Source: Thiohalomonas sp963783235
Lineage (GTDB): Bacteria > Pseudomonadota > Gammaproteobacteria > Thiohalomonadales > Thiohalomonadaceae
Assembly (NCBI GenBank): GCA_963783235.1
Contig: CAWAMN010000002.1
Coordinates: forward strand, 62,001-126,000
Reading direction: 5' to 3'
Length of the DNA stretch: 64,000 nucleotides
The translations under genes were made by a program, and so were the position numbers. The stretch's first letter is position 1, and each line of letters starts with the position of its first letter. This document shows, piece after piece, positions 25,356 to 35,030 of the stretch. The notes under the pieces are model-generated. The model was given only the letters and a program-made list of their open reading frames with translations. It was not told the DNA's origin and made no database searches.

Positions 25356-27096
25356 GTGAACGACTGGACCGGCGATCGGATACGCGCGCTGGAGCGGGAG
25401 GTAGAACTACTGGGGGAGGCACTGGGAGCCTGCCGTGAGCGCGAGCAGCGGTATGGAAGCCTGTTCGACGCGATGATCGAGGGCTTTGGGCTGGCCGAGA
25501 TCCTGTTGGACGAACAGGGCCGCCCCTGCGATTACCGTTTGCTGGAGGTGAACGAGGCCTTTGGCAGGCTCACCGGGTTTCCACCCGCCGCGGCCAAGGG
25601 CAAGACCGCCCGCGAGTTCCTGCCCGAACTGGAGCCCCACTGGATCGACATCTACGGTCGCGTGGCGCTGACCGGCGAGCCCGCCCGGTTTGAGAATTAT
25701 GTCGAAGGCCTGGGTAAATGGTTTGAAGTCTTTGCCTACCGGACCGCTCCGGGCCAATTCGCCCACCTGTTCGTGGATATCACCGAGCGCAAGCGCCTGG
25801 AGGAGATGCGCCGGCGGGAGCAGGAGTTCCGCACACTGGCCGAGAATACTCCCGAACACATCGCCCGGTACGATCGCTCGCTTCGCTACGTTTACGTCAA
25901 TCCGGCCATGGCGGCCAGCACCGGGATTTCCAGGGAGCATTTCATTGGCAAGACGGACCACGAATTGGGATTCCCGGAGCAGCTGGTGGGCGACTGGGAG
26001 CGGCGCACACGGAGGGTCTTCGAAACCGCTCACGCGGAACGGGTGGAGTTCCACTTTCCGACGCCCGAGGGCATGCGCTACTTCGAGTCACACCTGGTGC
26101 CGGAATTCGGAGCGAACGGGCAAGTGGAGACGGTGCTGGCCGACACGCGCGATCTGACTGCCCATAAGCGGGCGTTAGAGACGCTGGAGCGAACCACGCA
26201 CGACCTCGGCGAACGTATCAAGGAGCTGAACGGGCTCTATACCGTCGCTTCCCTGACGCAGCAGCGGTCGCCGCAAGAGCGGTTTACCGATTGACACCCA
26301 TATCGTGACCACGCCACTGTACGACGATAGCGGCCGCTATCAAGGGGCACTGGCCGGGGTGATCGACATTTCCGAGCGCAAGCAGGCCGAAAAGCAGCTG
26401 CACCGGGCCAATGCGGAGCTTCAGCACTTTGCCTATGTGGCCTCCCAAGACCTGCGAGCGCCGCTCCGGGCGATCTCAAACCTGTCGAGCTGGCTGGAGG
26501 AAGATGCGGGGCCCCAGCTCTCCGGCGAGAACCGCCAATCTTTGCGACTGCTGAGAGAGCGCGTCCACCGGATGGACGCCTTCATCCAAAGCCTCTTGGC
26601 CTACTCCCGGGCCGGTGGGCAGACCATCCAGGTTGAGCCGGTTGACGCCGGGCAGTTCGTGCGGGAGGTCCTCGAGACTTACGAGATTCCCGATAGCTTC
26701 CAGATACAGATTGCCGAAAAGATGCCCCGTCTGTTGACCGATCGCGCCAAGTTACGGCAGGTATTCGCCAACCTGATTGGCAACGCCATCAAATACCACG
26801 ACCGGCCCGATGGGCATCTCTGGATCAATGTCCGCGACAGGGGTGAATATTACGAGTTCTCGGTGGTGGATGACGGCCCCGGCATCCCCCTCCAATACCA
26901 GGAGCGGATTTTTCAGATGTTCCAGAGAGGACCCGCCGTGCAGGAACACGAAGGAACGGGCATCGGTCTGGCAGTGGTCAAGAAGGTCGTTGAGAACGTC
27001 GGTGGCCGTATTGACCTTGAGTCGGCGCCAGGCCAGGGCTCGACCTTCCGTTTCACCTGGCCGAAGGTGATCGAAATGAAATCGGGAAAGCCCTGA
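25356..27096 (+). pseudogene. Broken PAS sensor histidine kinase (two frames, His to Gln at phospho site)
   Basis: The first frame (25356-26294) encodes two PAS domains (to about residue 270) and then KELNGLYTVASLTQQ before running out at a TGA. The second frame (offset by one; open across 26272-27096) resumes in the end of another PAS domain (SGLPIDTHIVTTPLYDDSG). It continues with HisKA and HATPase_c domains (NLIGNAIKYHD, DDGPGIP, TGIGLAVVKK). The middle of the last PAS is missing, so there is a deletion as well as a frame change. The HisKA core reads VASQDLRAPLRA, where the phospho-accepting His is Gln. It is paralogous to the kinase at 19436. If made, the C-terminal piece could not autophosphorylate in the normal way. 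Confidence 0.8.
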
Positions 27097-27187
27097 GCGA
27101 GTGACAGGCGGCCCCGAATCGAGTCAAGTGGTGGCGAGTTGAGGGACGCGCCACCCGAGCCGCGATCAAGGCGTACTGCCGCCGTCG

Positions 27188-29080
27188 TCAGGCAAGCACT
27201 TCCGCCAAATCGCCTTTCTGTTCCAGCCAGGATTTGCGCTCCGAGGAGCGCTTCTTGCCCAGGAGCATGTCCATCAGCTGGTTGGTGTCGTCACCGGGTT
27301 CAACCGTCAGCTGGACCAGCCGGCGGGTATCGGGAGCCAGTGTGGTCTCACGCAGTTGCATGGGATTCATTTCGCCAAGCCCTTTGAAGCGGGTCACGGA
27401 GACCTTGCCTTTCTTCTTCTCGGCGGCGATCCGATCCAGCACGCCTTGCCGCTCCGCATCATCCAGCGCGTAATAGAGCTCTTTGCCCACATCGATGCGA
27501 TACAGGGGTGGCATGGCGATGTAGACGTTGCCGGCGGCGACCAGGGGCCGGAAATGGCGCAGGAACAGCGCACACAGCAGGGTGGCAATATGGGCGCCGT
27601 CGGAGTCGGCATCGGCGAGCACGCAGATCTTGCCGTAACGCAGCCCCGAAAGGTTGTCGGAACCGGGATCGACGCCGATGGCGACGGCGATATCGTGCAC
27701 TTCCTGCGAGGCCAGCACTTCGGACGGGTCCACCTCCCAGGTGTTCAGGATCTTTCCGCGCAGGGGCATGATCGCCTGAAACTCCTTGTTTCGGGCCTGC
27801 TTGGCCGAGCCGCCTGCAGAGTCGCCCTCCACCAGAAACAGCTCAGCCCGATCGGGATCCGAACTGGTGCAGTCGGCCAGCTTGCCCGGCAGGGCCGGCC
27901 CCTGGGTCACTTTCTTGCGGGCCACCTTACGGCCGGCCCGCAGACGCGACTGGGCGCTGTTAATCACCTGCTCGGCGATACGCTCGCCCAGGTCCGTGTG
28001 CTGATTGAGCCAGAGTGAGAAGGCATCCTTCACCACACCCGATACGAAGGGGGCGCACTCGCGCGAGGACAGGCGCTCCTTGGTCTGCCCCGAGAACTGC
28101 GGATCGGCCATTTTGACCGAGAGGATGTAGCTGATCTTGTCCCAAATGTCGTCCGGGGCAATCTTCACGCCCCGCGGCAGCAGACTGCGGAACTCGCAGA
28201 ATTCCCGAATCGCCTCGGTCAGCCCGGTGCGCAGGCCGTTGACGTGGGTGCCGCCCTGGGCCGTGGGCACCAGATTGACGTAGCTTTCCGCCACCGCTTC
28301 GCCGCCCTCCGGGAGCCATACCACCGCCCACTCGGCCGCCTCGGTGGTGCCGCTGAAGCTGCCGAGAAACGGCTCCTCAGGCAGGGTTTCCCAGCCCTGC
28401 AGGGCGTCCATCAGGTAGTCCCGCAGGCCGTCTTCGTAGAACCATTCGGTGACCTCGCCGCTGGCCTCCTCCTTGAAACGGATGCGCAATCCCGGACAGA
28501 GCACCGCCTTGGCCCGCAGTACATGCCTGAGGCGGGGGACGGAGAATTTGGGAGAATCGAAGAATGCCGGGTCGGGCCAGAAGTGCAGGGTGGTGCCGGT
28601 GTTGCGCTTGCCGACCTCGCCGACCACCTCCAGGTCCGACTTCTTCTTGCCGTCACCGAAGCTGATTTTGTACTCCTTCCCGCCTCGCCGAACCCACACG
28701 TCCAGCTGCCTGGAAAGGGCATTGACCACCGATATGCCGACCCCGTGCAGACCGCCGGAGAACTGGTAATTCTTATTGGAGAATTTGCCGCCGGCGTGCA
28801 GTTTGCTGAGTATCACCTCGACGCCGGGCACGCCCTCCTTGGGATGGATGTCCACCGGCATGCCACGGCCATCATCCTTCACATCCAGCGAACCGTCCTT
28901 ATAGAGCGTGACATCGATGCTCTTGGCAAATCCCGCAATGGCCTCGTCGACGCTGTTGTCGATGACCTCCTGGGCAAGATGGTTGGGCCTTTCGGTCTGG
29001 GTGTACATACCGGGGCGTTTTCGCACCGGTTCGAGGCCCGAGAGGACCTCAATCGATTCGGCGGTATAGTCGGCTGCCAT
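27188..29080 (-). CDS. parE: DNA topoisomerase IV subunit B
   Basis: The ATPase subunit of topoisomerase IV, partner of ParC (14014-16272). ATG 29080 gives 630 residues, the E. coli ParE length; the longer frame upstream runs into the REP array. Seen: the GHKL ATPase start (VLSGLEPVRKRPGMY; EVIDNSVDEAIAGF), GGLHGVGISVVNALS, the TOPRIM motif LVEGDSAGGSAKQARN with the metal-binding Glu, and ADADSDGAHI. The C-terminus ends in the typical lysine-rich segment before EQKGDLAEVLA. Confidence 0.97.
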   Translation of the reverse strand: MAADYTAESIEVLSGLEPVRKRPGMYTQTERPNHLAQEVIDNSVDEAIAGFAKSIDVTLYKDGSLDVKDDGRGMPVDIHPKEGVPGVEVILSKLHAGGKFSNKNYQFSGGLHGVGISVVNALSRQLDVWVRRGGKEYKISFGDGKKKSDLEVVGEVGKRNTGTTLHFWPDPAFFDSPKFSVPRLRHVLRAKAVLCPGLRIRFKEEASGEVTEWFYEDGLRDYLMDALQGWETLPEEPFLGSFSGTTEAAEWAVVWLPEGGEAVAESYVNLVPTAQGGTHVNGLRTGLTEAIREFCEFRSLLPRGVKIAPDDIWDKISYILSVKMADPQFSGQTKERLSSRECAPFVSGVVKDAFSLWLNQHTDLGERIAEQVINSAQSRLRAGRKVARKKVTQGPALPGKLADCTSSDPDRAELFLVEGDSAGGSAKQARNKEFQAIMPLRGKILNTWEVDPSEVLASQEVHDIAVAIGVDPGSDNLSGLRYGKICVLADADSDGAHIATLLCALFLRHFRPLVAAGNVYIAMPPLYRIDVGKELYYALDDAERQGVLDRIAAEKKKGKVSVTRFKGLGEMNPMQLRETTLAPDTRRLVQLTVEPGDDTNQLMDMLLGKKRSSERKSWLEQKGDLAEVLA

Positions 29081-29218
29081 GGGCCTGCACAATCTCCGTT
29101 CGCATGAGCGGCTTGGATTGTAGCGCAATCGCACTGACGACGCAGGGGCGGGCGGGAGAGGGGACCGATCCCGCTTGTGGGAGCAGCATCCTGCCACGCA
29201 AGGCCCGGCGCCCGTGTA

Positions 29219-29893
29219 AGCGGCATCCTGCCGCGATACAGTGTCGACCGGAGGCTTTCGCGGCTGGAAGCCGCCCACCAAAACACGCCCGGGCATCGTC
29301 CTGTAGGAGCGGCATCCTGCCGCGATACAGTGTCAACCGGGGCTTTCGCGGCTGGAAGCCGCTCCTACTAGACAGGCCCCGTCACCATCCTGTGTGCGAC
29401 ATCCTGCCGCGATGCAGTGTCGACCGGGGCTTTCGCGGCTGGAAGCCGCTACCGGACAAGCCCCCATCACCATCCTGTAGGAGCGGCATCCTGCCGCGAT
29501 ACAGTGTCGACCGGGGCTTTCGCGGCTGGAAGCCGCCCACCAAAACACGCCCGGGCATCGTCCTGTAGGAGCGGCATCCTGCCGCGATACAGTGTCAACC
29601 GGGGCTTTCGCGGCTGGAAGCCGCTCCTACTAGACAGGCCCCGTCACCATCCTGTAGGAGCGGCATCCTGCCGCGATACAGTGTCGACCGGGGCTTTCGC
29701 GGCTGGAAGCCGCTCCTAGACAGGCCCCGTCACCATCCTGTGTGCGGCATCCTGCCGCGATGCAGTGTCGACCGGGGCTTTCGCGGCTGGAAGCCGCTCC
29801 TACCGGACAAGGCCCCGTCACCACCTGTAGGAGCGGCATCCTGCCGCGATACAGTGTCGACCGAGGGCTTTCGCGGCTGGAAGCCGCTCCTAC
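29219..29893. repeat. Array of eight REP-like palindromic units
   Basis: Eight imperfect copies start near 29221, 29302, 29397, 29475, 29562, 29653, 29745 and 29826. A full unit is about 67 bases: GTAGGAGCGGC ... GCCGCTCCTAC as outer arms, with inner hairpins CGGCATCCTGCCG and GCGGCTGGAAGCCGC. Linkers of 10-30 bases are also partly repeated (for example ACAGGCCCCGTCACCATCCTG). A block of about 120 bases at 29274 recurs at 29535, showing higher-order duplication. The array fills the 838-base gap between parE and the MCP gene, with a diverged unit at about 29175-29215. Open frames through it are artefacts. Confidence 0.88.
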
Positions 29894-29918
29894 TCGACAA
29901 GCCCCGTCGACCACCCTG

Positions 29919-31943
29919 TCAGGTCTTGAAGTGACCGACCAGGCCTTCGAGTTGCCGCGAAAGTGCCGCGAGTTGCTCGCTGGCGGCCTGAAGCTCGCCG
30001 GTGCCGTCGGCGGTCTGCTCGGCAACCCGGGTGATGTTCGCGATATTGCGATTGATCTCTTCGGCCACCTGCTCCTGCTGATTGGAAGCCTGGGCGATGT
30101 GGCCGTTCATTTCACGGATGGTATCTACCGCTTGGGTGATCGCCTGCAGGGAATCCCCCGCCCGGTCCGCCTGCTCGACGCTGTCCTGGGCCTGATCACG
30201 GCCATCGCTCATCGCTTCGACCGCTTTTCGGGTACCGGTCTGAAGCCTTTCGATCATGGTTTGGATCTCTTCCGTGGACTCCTGGGTGCGCTGTGCCAGG
30301 GTGCGGACTTCATCGGCCACCACCGCGAACCCACGGCCCTGTTCGCCCGCCCGGGCCGCTTCGATGGCGGCGTTCAGGGCCAGGAGGTTGGTCTGCTCGG
30401 CCACGCCGCGAATCACGTCCAGAACGGTACCGATATTCTGGCTGTCTTCATCCAGCTTGAAGAGGGCAGCGGCGGTATGCTCCACGGCACCGGCCAGGCG
30501 GTTGATGGATTCCACCGTCTGGCGGACCACTTCGCTGCCTTCATGGGCGGCGCGATCGGCATTTTCGGCGGCTTCGGCCGCGGAACCGGCGTTCCCCGAC
30601 ATGTCCTGTGCGGTGGCGGTCATCTCGTTCATGGCCGTTGCCACCTGTTCGGTCTCCTGCTGCTGGCGCCGGACGCCTTCACGAGTCTCGGCGGTGATCT
30701 GCGACATGCGACCGGAGGCGTCGGCCAGCTGCTGGGTGGATTCGCTCACCGGCCCGACGATTTCACGGATCTTACCCACAAAGCGGTTGAAGGCATCGCA
30801 CATCTGACCCAGTTCATCGCGACTCTTCAGGTTGAGTCCGCAGGTCAGATCACCACCGCCCTCGGCAATCTCGTTCATGGCCTGGACCGCTGAGCGCAGG
30901 GGGCGGGAGATCACCTGCCCCAGCAGCAGCGCACCGCCGAGCCCGAGCAGCAAGCCGACCACCGCGAGCACCGCCACGAAAACGCGGGTGGCATCGAGCT
31001 GCGTGATCATCGTCTGGCTGTTCTCCTCCACGAGATCACGGAGGCGGGAAACCAGGGTGTTCACATCCGCCTGGGCAGACTCGAGGAGCGGTCCGGCCTC
31101 GCTACGGATCAGATAGGCATCGGTGCGCCACTTCTCCCCACCATGAAGTTCGGTCAACTCCTCCAACATGGCTTCAAATTCCCCCCTCATGGTGTCGAAC
31201 TGTTCGAGAGAGTCCCACTGGTCGAGGGTGAGGAGCTCTTCCGCCCCGTGGAGGCGGCCTGAGATGGTATTGACGCTGTCGAGGTAGAGCCTGACATCAT
31301 CCATCGCGCCTTCGGTCCGAAACGCCAGATAGGCCCGGATGCCGTTCATGACGTTTGCCCAGGCATACCGGAGATCGGAGATATGGGCCAGCAGGGCCTT
31401 GCGCTCCTGCGTCGCCGCCTCCATGGTCTCGGTCATCTGCATCTGGGTAATCAGCTGCAGGCCGCGTTGACTCAGAGGATTGATGTTCTGCTCTGCGAAG
31501 CGCCGGGCAGGGAAATTCTCACCGGGATTCTCCGCGAGCATCAGCATCTGTGCTCGGTAACCGGCAAACTGCTGCGCTTTCTTGGCTATGCTGGCGACCA
31601 GCGCGGCGATGTCCCCATCCTGTTGGACCAGCGGTTGCCGCTGTAACTCCTTGAGGTGGGCATCGATGCGTTTCAGCCCGTCCAGATACGCCTGTTTGTG
31701 GCTCTCCTCTTTACTGAGGAGGTAGTAGCCCAGGGAGCCTGCCGTATCATCCAGTTCACGGGCGAGCTGCATCGATTGCAGAACGGTGGGCTGGATACGG
31801 TTGGCCACCGCATCGACCGTGGCGCGATTGCCCGACAGGTTCCAAAGCGTACTCCCGGCCAGCAACAGCAGTACGGCAATGAGCACACCGAAGCCGATGA
31901 GTATCTTCCAGCGAATAGTAAGGTTGGCAAACAAGCTAATCAT
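29919..31943 (-). CDS. Methyl-accepting chemotaxis protein
   Basis: An inner-membrane chemoreceptor of 674 residues: transmembrane helix 1 (about 12-33), a large helical periplasmic domain (35-320), helix 2 (about 322-345; VAVLAVVGLLLGLGGALLLG), a HAMP domain (ISRPLRSAVQAMNEIAEGGGDL) and the cytoplasmic signalling hairpin. The hairpin tip is conserved (LLALNAAIEAARAGEQGRGF, then AVVADEVRTLA), where CheA and CheW bind. Helices flanking the tip contain Glu/Gln pairs suited to methylation. There is no C-terminal CheR pentapeptide. The REP array begins 26 bases after its stop, and a candidate sigma-28 promoter lies upstream. Confidence 0.95.
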   Translation of the reverse strand: MISLFANLTIRWKILIGFGVLIAVLLLLAGSTLWNLSGNRATVDAVANRIQPTVLQSMQLARELDDTAGSLGYYLLSKEESHKQAYLDGLKRIDAHLKELQRQPLVQQDGDIAALVASIAKKAQQFAGYRAQMLMLAENPGENFPARRFAEQNINPLSQRGLQLITQMQMTETMEAATQERKALLAHISDLRYAWANVMNGIRAYLAFRTEGAMDDVRLYLDSVNTISGRLHGAEELLTLDQWDSLEQFDTMRGEFEAMLEELTELHGGEKWRTDAYLIRSEAGPLLESAQADVNTLVSRLRDLVEENSQTMITQLDATRVFVAVLAVVGLLLGLGGALLLGQVISRPLRSAVQAMNEIAEGGGDLTCGLNLKSRDELGQMCDAFNRFVGKIREIVGPVSESTQQLADASGRMSQITAETREGVRRQQQETEQVATAMNEMTATAQDMSGNAGSAAEAAENADRAAHEGSEVVRQTVESINRLAGAVEHTAAALFKLDEDSQNIGTVLDVIRGVAEQTNLLALNAAIEAARAGEQGRGFAVVADEVRTLAQRTQESTEEIQTMIERLQTGTRKAVEAMSDGRDQAQDSVEQADRAGDSLQAITQAVDTIREMNGHIAQASNQQEQVAEEINRNIANITRVAEQTADGTGELQAASEQLAALSRQLEGLVGHFKT

Positions 31944-31986
31944 TTTTATCGACCTGCATCCGGGGGGAAGTACCAGCGTGTATCCG

Positions 31987-32014
31987 CTATCGACACTGGT
32001 TACCTTTAACTTTA
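31987..32014 (-). promoter_or_regulatory. Candidate sigma-28 (FliA) promoter for the MCP
   Basis: Read on the minus strand, TAAAGTTA (32014-32007) is followed by GTCGATAG (31994-31987). The consensus is TAAAGTTT-N11-GCCGATAA; here the spacer is 12. It lies 44 bases upstream of the MCP start, the class of gene FliA normally controls. Confidence 0.5.
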
Positions 32015-32117
32015 GCTAGGCGCGATCGTGCTGGCAACGAATTACCGCAATATAATCAATCACTTATTAAGCGGCTTACTTGACAAAAAGCAGAAAAGAC
32101 GGAGGGGTACTTTCAAC

Positions 32118-32151
32118 AAAAAAGGCCGGCAATGCGGAGGCATTACCGGCC
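32118..32151 (-). terminator. Rho-independent terminator after purC
   Basis: On the minus strand, GGCCGGTAATGC pairs with GCATTGCCGGCC around a four-base loop (one mismatch), followed by six T residues. It starts 22 bases after the purC stop. Confidence 0.9.
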
Positions 32152-32173
32152 CTTCCAGTGCAGTTTCAGGGGC

Positions 32174-32887
32174 TCAGTCCAGAGCGACCCCGAGACGGCG
32201 AGCTACCTCTTCATAGGCTTCAACCACCCCGCCGATGCCTTGACGGAAGCGATCCTTGTCCAGCTTGTCGCGGGTTTGCGCATCCCACAGCCGGCACCCG
32301 TCAGGGGTGAACTCATCGCCCAGAACAACTTGGCCATTGAAACGACCGTATTCCAGCTTGTAATCCACCAGAAGTAATCCCGCATCGCGGAACAGCTGTT
32401 TGAGAATCTCGTTAACCCGGAAGGTCAGCGTCTTCATCTGTTCGATCTCGGCTTCCGTCCCCCAACCGAAGGTGCGGATGTGATACTCGTTGATCATCGG
32501 ATCGTGCCGGGCGTCATCCTTCAGAAAGAACTCGAAAGTGGGCGGATTGAGGTCCATGCCCTCCTCCACGCCCAACCGCCGGACGATGGAGCCCGCGGCG
32601 ATATTGCGCACCACACACTCGACGGGAAGCATCTCCAGCTTCTTGACGACCGATTCGGTATCGGACAGCAGGCGCTCGAAATGCGTCGGCACGCCCGCCT
32701 CTTCGAGCTTTTGCATGATGAACGCGTTGAACTTGTTGTTCACCATGCCCTTGCGGGCCAGCTGTTCCATCTTTTCGCCGTCGAACGCCGAGGTGTCGTC
32801 GCGAAACTGCAGGATCAGTTTGTCGGCTTCATCGGTGTGGTACACCGATTTGGCCTTGCCGGCATAAAGTTCTGACTTCTTTTCCAT
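32174..32887 (-). CDS. purC: Phosphoribosylaminoimidazole-succinocarboxamide synthase
   Basis: SAICAR synthetase of purine biosynthesis, ligating aspartate to CAIR with ATP. ATG 32887 gives 237 residues, the usual bacterial length. Seen: the N-terminal nucleotide-binding beta hairpin (ELYAGKAKSVYHTD), DDTSAFDG, the signature VECVVRNIAAGSIVRRLG, and LVDYKLEYGRF and LGDEFTPDGCRLWD near the C-terminus. It is monocistronic, with a clear terminator. Upstream in the gap to the MBL gene is a nested palindrome. Confidence 0.97.
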   Translation of the reverse strand: MEKKSELYAGKAKSVYHTDEADKLILQFRDDTSAFDGEKMEQLARKGMVNNKFNAFIMQKLEEAGVPTHFERLLSDTESVVKKLEMLPVECVVRNIAAGSIVRRLGVEEGMDLNPPTFEFFLKDDARHDPMINEYHIRTFGWGTEAEIEQMKTLTFRVNEILKQLFRDAGLLLVDYKLEYGRFNGQVVLGDEFTPDGCRLWDAQTRDKLDKDRFRQGIGGVVEAYEEVARRLGVALD

Positions 32888-32936
32888 CGTTTTCCAGCTC
32901 CGGACCCTGGTAAAAGGGCCAACCAAATAAGATCGA

Positions 32937-33107
32937 ACCGCAAACGCACAAAGAACGCAAAGGAAACCCCATGGCTAATTCCGGGAGGCTGTGTGCTCAA
33001 TTCTCCGGCTCGCCATTTTCCATAACTGCCCGGGCGGTGCTCGGCAAACGAGCGCCTCTGCGGTGATACTCCTTTCGCGCACCTGGTGTCTTTGCGGTTT
33101 ATGAAGT
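32937..33107. repeat. Nested imperfect palindrome, AACCGCAAA type
   Basis: Outer arms are AACCGCAAACGCACAAAG near 32937 and CTTTGCGGTTT near 33097, with further partial pairing inside. It lies just beyond the stop of the MBL hydrolase (minus strand) and belongs to the same theme as the repeats at 39007, 53669 and 55349. Confidence 0.55.
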
Positions 33108-33112
33108 TCGGG

Positions 33113-33874
33113 TCAAACCACCTCGCGCCAGCCGAAGCCTTCATCCTGCTCGGCCACCGTCACCCATTCCGGTTCACAGCCCAGGGCAGCGCTCACAGCG
33201 GCCCTCGCCAACTCCGGGCGATTATTCTTGTCACTCAGGTGGGCGGCAACCACGTGCTGAAGACCGGAAGTGTCCACCCGAGCCAACACAGCGCCAGCCT
33301 GGGAATTGCTGAGGTGGCCGTGCCCTCCCCCGACTCTCGCTTTGAGCGACGGCGGGTAAGGCCCGCTGGCGAGCATCTCCGCATCATGGTTGCACTCGAT
33401 CATCAGCGCATCACAGCCCTCGAGCTGCGATTCGATGTGCTGCGTCGAGCGGCCGGCGTCGGTCAGTATGCCCAACCGGACGGCACCGTTGCCAATGACA
33501 AACTGGCTCGGCTCACGGGCATCATGCGGGACCGGAAAGGGCCAGACTTCCAGATCACCGATAGCGAAGGGTCCATGGCAGCTGAAAAGCTCAACCCCGG
33601 GAAGTTCACCGAGACCGCGATGCCCCCAGGTTCCCGGCGTCATCCAGACCGCCGTCCCGTGGCGCCGGGCCCAAACCCCGACACCCCCGATATGGTCGGC
33701 GTGCTCGTGGGTGACCAGAATCGCGTCGATGGATTCGGGCGCTCGGCCCAACCGGCCCAGCCGCCGCTCGGTCTCCTTGACAGAGAAGCCGCAGTCGATA
33801 AGGACGCAGGTGTCGCCCTCCTCCACCAGCGCGGCATTGCCGCCGCTACCGCTGCCGAGCGATGAAAAACGCAC
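33113..33874 (-). CDS. MBL-fold metallo-hydrolase (YycJ/WalJ-like)
   Basis: A cytoplasmic metallo-beta-lactamase-fold hydrolase of 253 residues, close in pattern to YycJ/WalJ putative nucleases. Seen: LGSGSGGNAALVE at the N-terminus, the metal motif THEHADHIGG, the later aspartate in LGILTDAG, the His in IECNHDAEML and a C-terminal His in VVAAHLSDKNN. The GTG start at 33874 overlaps the bamC stop by one base (TAGTG), so it is translated with bamC and probably dapA. The cellular role is not established by the sequence. Confidence 0.88.
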   Translation of the reverse strand: MRFSSLGSGSGGNAALVEEGDTCVLIDCGFSVKETERRLGRLGRAPESIDAILVTHEHADHIGGVGVWARRHGTAVWMTPGTWGHRGLGELPGVELFSCHGPFAIGDLEVWPFPVPHDAREPSQFVIGNGAVRLGILTDAGRSTQHIESQLEGCDALMIECNHDAEMLASGPYPPSLKARVGGGHGHLSNSQAGAVLARVDTSGLQHVVAAHLSDKNNRPELARAAVSAALGCEPEWVTVAEQDEGFGWREVV

Positions 33875-35004
33875 TAGCGCAGCTGCTGCGCCAGCCGGTT
33901 CAGTATGGTACTTGCGCGCTGTGAATCGACGGATTTGCCTTCCGTGCTCCGAAGAACGATTCGGGTTTCGCGGTCGTCCCCGCGGACTACGATACGCCCC
34001 TTTTCACCATCCAGGCTCGACTGATCGTCTTCATCAGAGAAAAGGCCGCTGAACCAGCCCTTTTCGGCTTTCTCGCCGGCATCAGCCAGCTGGTCGACAT
34101 AGCGAACGAAATAGATGCCCCGGGAACGGTCCCGATCCTCGACCACGAAGCCGATCCGATCGAGCGCGATACCTGTGCGCCGCCAAGCGCGGGCAAAACG
34201 TTCATGCACAAGGACCTGCGGCTCGCTTTCGGTACTCACCAGTTCCGCTCGCGCTTGCTCCTGTTCGGCGTTGGCAAGCATGTTTTCCGCCTCGACCGCA
34301 TCGATACCCAGGTAGACCATGACGCGATTCAGCATTTCCTGGGTCAGTTCGGAGTCGGTCGGACGACGCTTCCAGATGGCTTCGTCGTTGCCGCCCACCT
34401 GCTGTTCGATCACCACTTGCTCGACGCCGTAGTGGGTCAGATAGAGCTCGGTCTTGTCATTGTCGGTGCGCTTGAGGCGAACGCGGAACTTGTCACGGGT
34501 GGGCGCCGAATAGGCTCTGTCCAGAACCTTACCGAGCCATTTGCGGATAAACCCTTCAGGGACATCGGCCCGGTTTTCGGCCCACTGGGTCTCCATGATA
34601 CCGACCGAGGGCTCATCGATTTTGAGTTCCAAGCCGTTCTTCAGCCAGAAGTCACGGACCTGGTTCCAGACGTCTTCCGGCGCGGCATCAACCAGCAACC
34701 AGCGCTGGTCGCCATCGCCCTTCACCTCGACGTTGCTCTTTTCGGACAGCACCCGGGAGCCTCCGCCCGCCGCCTCCGCATTGGAGCCACTCCGGGTGGA
34801 AGCGATTTCGGGCAACGCGGTAGTGCCGCGTTCGACCGGGCTGGTCAGGTCCGGCGGAACCTCAAGCGGCGGCAGTGTAGTGGCCTGTTTGTAATCGGGG
34901 CCTTTACGGGTGAATTTGGCACCGCTGCTACAACCTGCCGCCAACGAAAGTACGGTCAAAGCCGCTACGACCAGGATCAATCTTCGCACCAAAAAATTCC
35001 TCAC
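33874..35004 (-). CDS. bamC: Outer-membrane assembly lipoprotein BamC
   Basis: A lipoprotein subunit of the BAM complex that inserts beta-barrel proteins. It has 376 residues. The signal peptide ends in the lipobox LSLAAGC (Cys about residue 25). The conserved unstructured N-terminal segment is visible (YKQATTLPPLEVPPDLTSP), followed by two helix-grip domains (about 95-215, beginning WLLVDAAPEDVWNQVRDF, and 265-375). It is directly downstream of dapA, as in E. coli and many gammaproteobacteria, which strengthens the call. Confidence 0.93.
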   Translation of the reverse strand: MRNFLVRRLILVVAALTVLSLAAGCSSGAKFTRKGPDYKQATTLPPLEVPPDLTSPVERGTTALPEIASTRSGSNAEAAGGGSRVLSEKSNVEVKGDGDQRWLLVDAAPEDVWNQVRDFWLKNGLELKIDEPSVGIMETQWAENRADVPEGFIRKWLGKVLDRAYSAPTRDKFRVRLKRTDNDKTELYLTHYGVEQVVIEQQVGGNDEAIWKRRPTDSELTQEMLNRVMVYLGIDAVEAENMLANAEQEQARAELVSTESEPQVLVHERFARAWRRTGIALDRIGFVVEDRDRSRGIYFVRYVDQLADAGEKAEKGWFSGLFSDEDDQSSLDGEKGRIVVRGDDRETRIVLRSTEGKSVDSQRASTILNRLAQQLR

Positions 35005-35030
35005 CTCTCAATAAGGGAAAGTGCCGGTCT

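Noticed and set aside
29219..29893. Possible CRISPR array
   Set aside because: Repeats are about 67 bases, strongly palindromic and variable in length; the stretches between them are themselves repeated rather than unique spacers, and no cas genes are present.
29742..30893. Plus-strand open frame of 383 codons
   Set aside because: Runs through the REP array and antisense to the MCP coding sequence.
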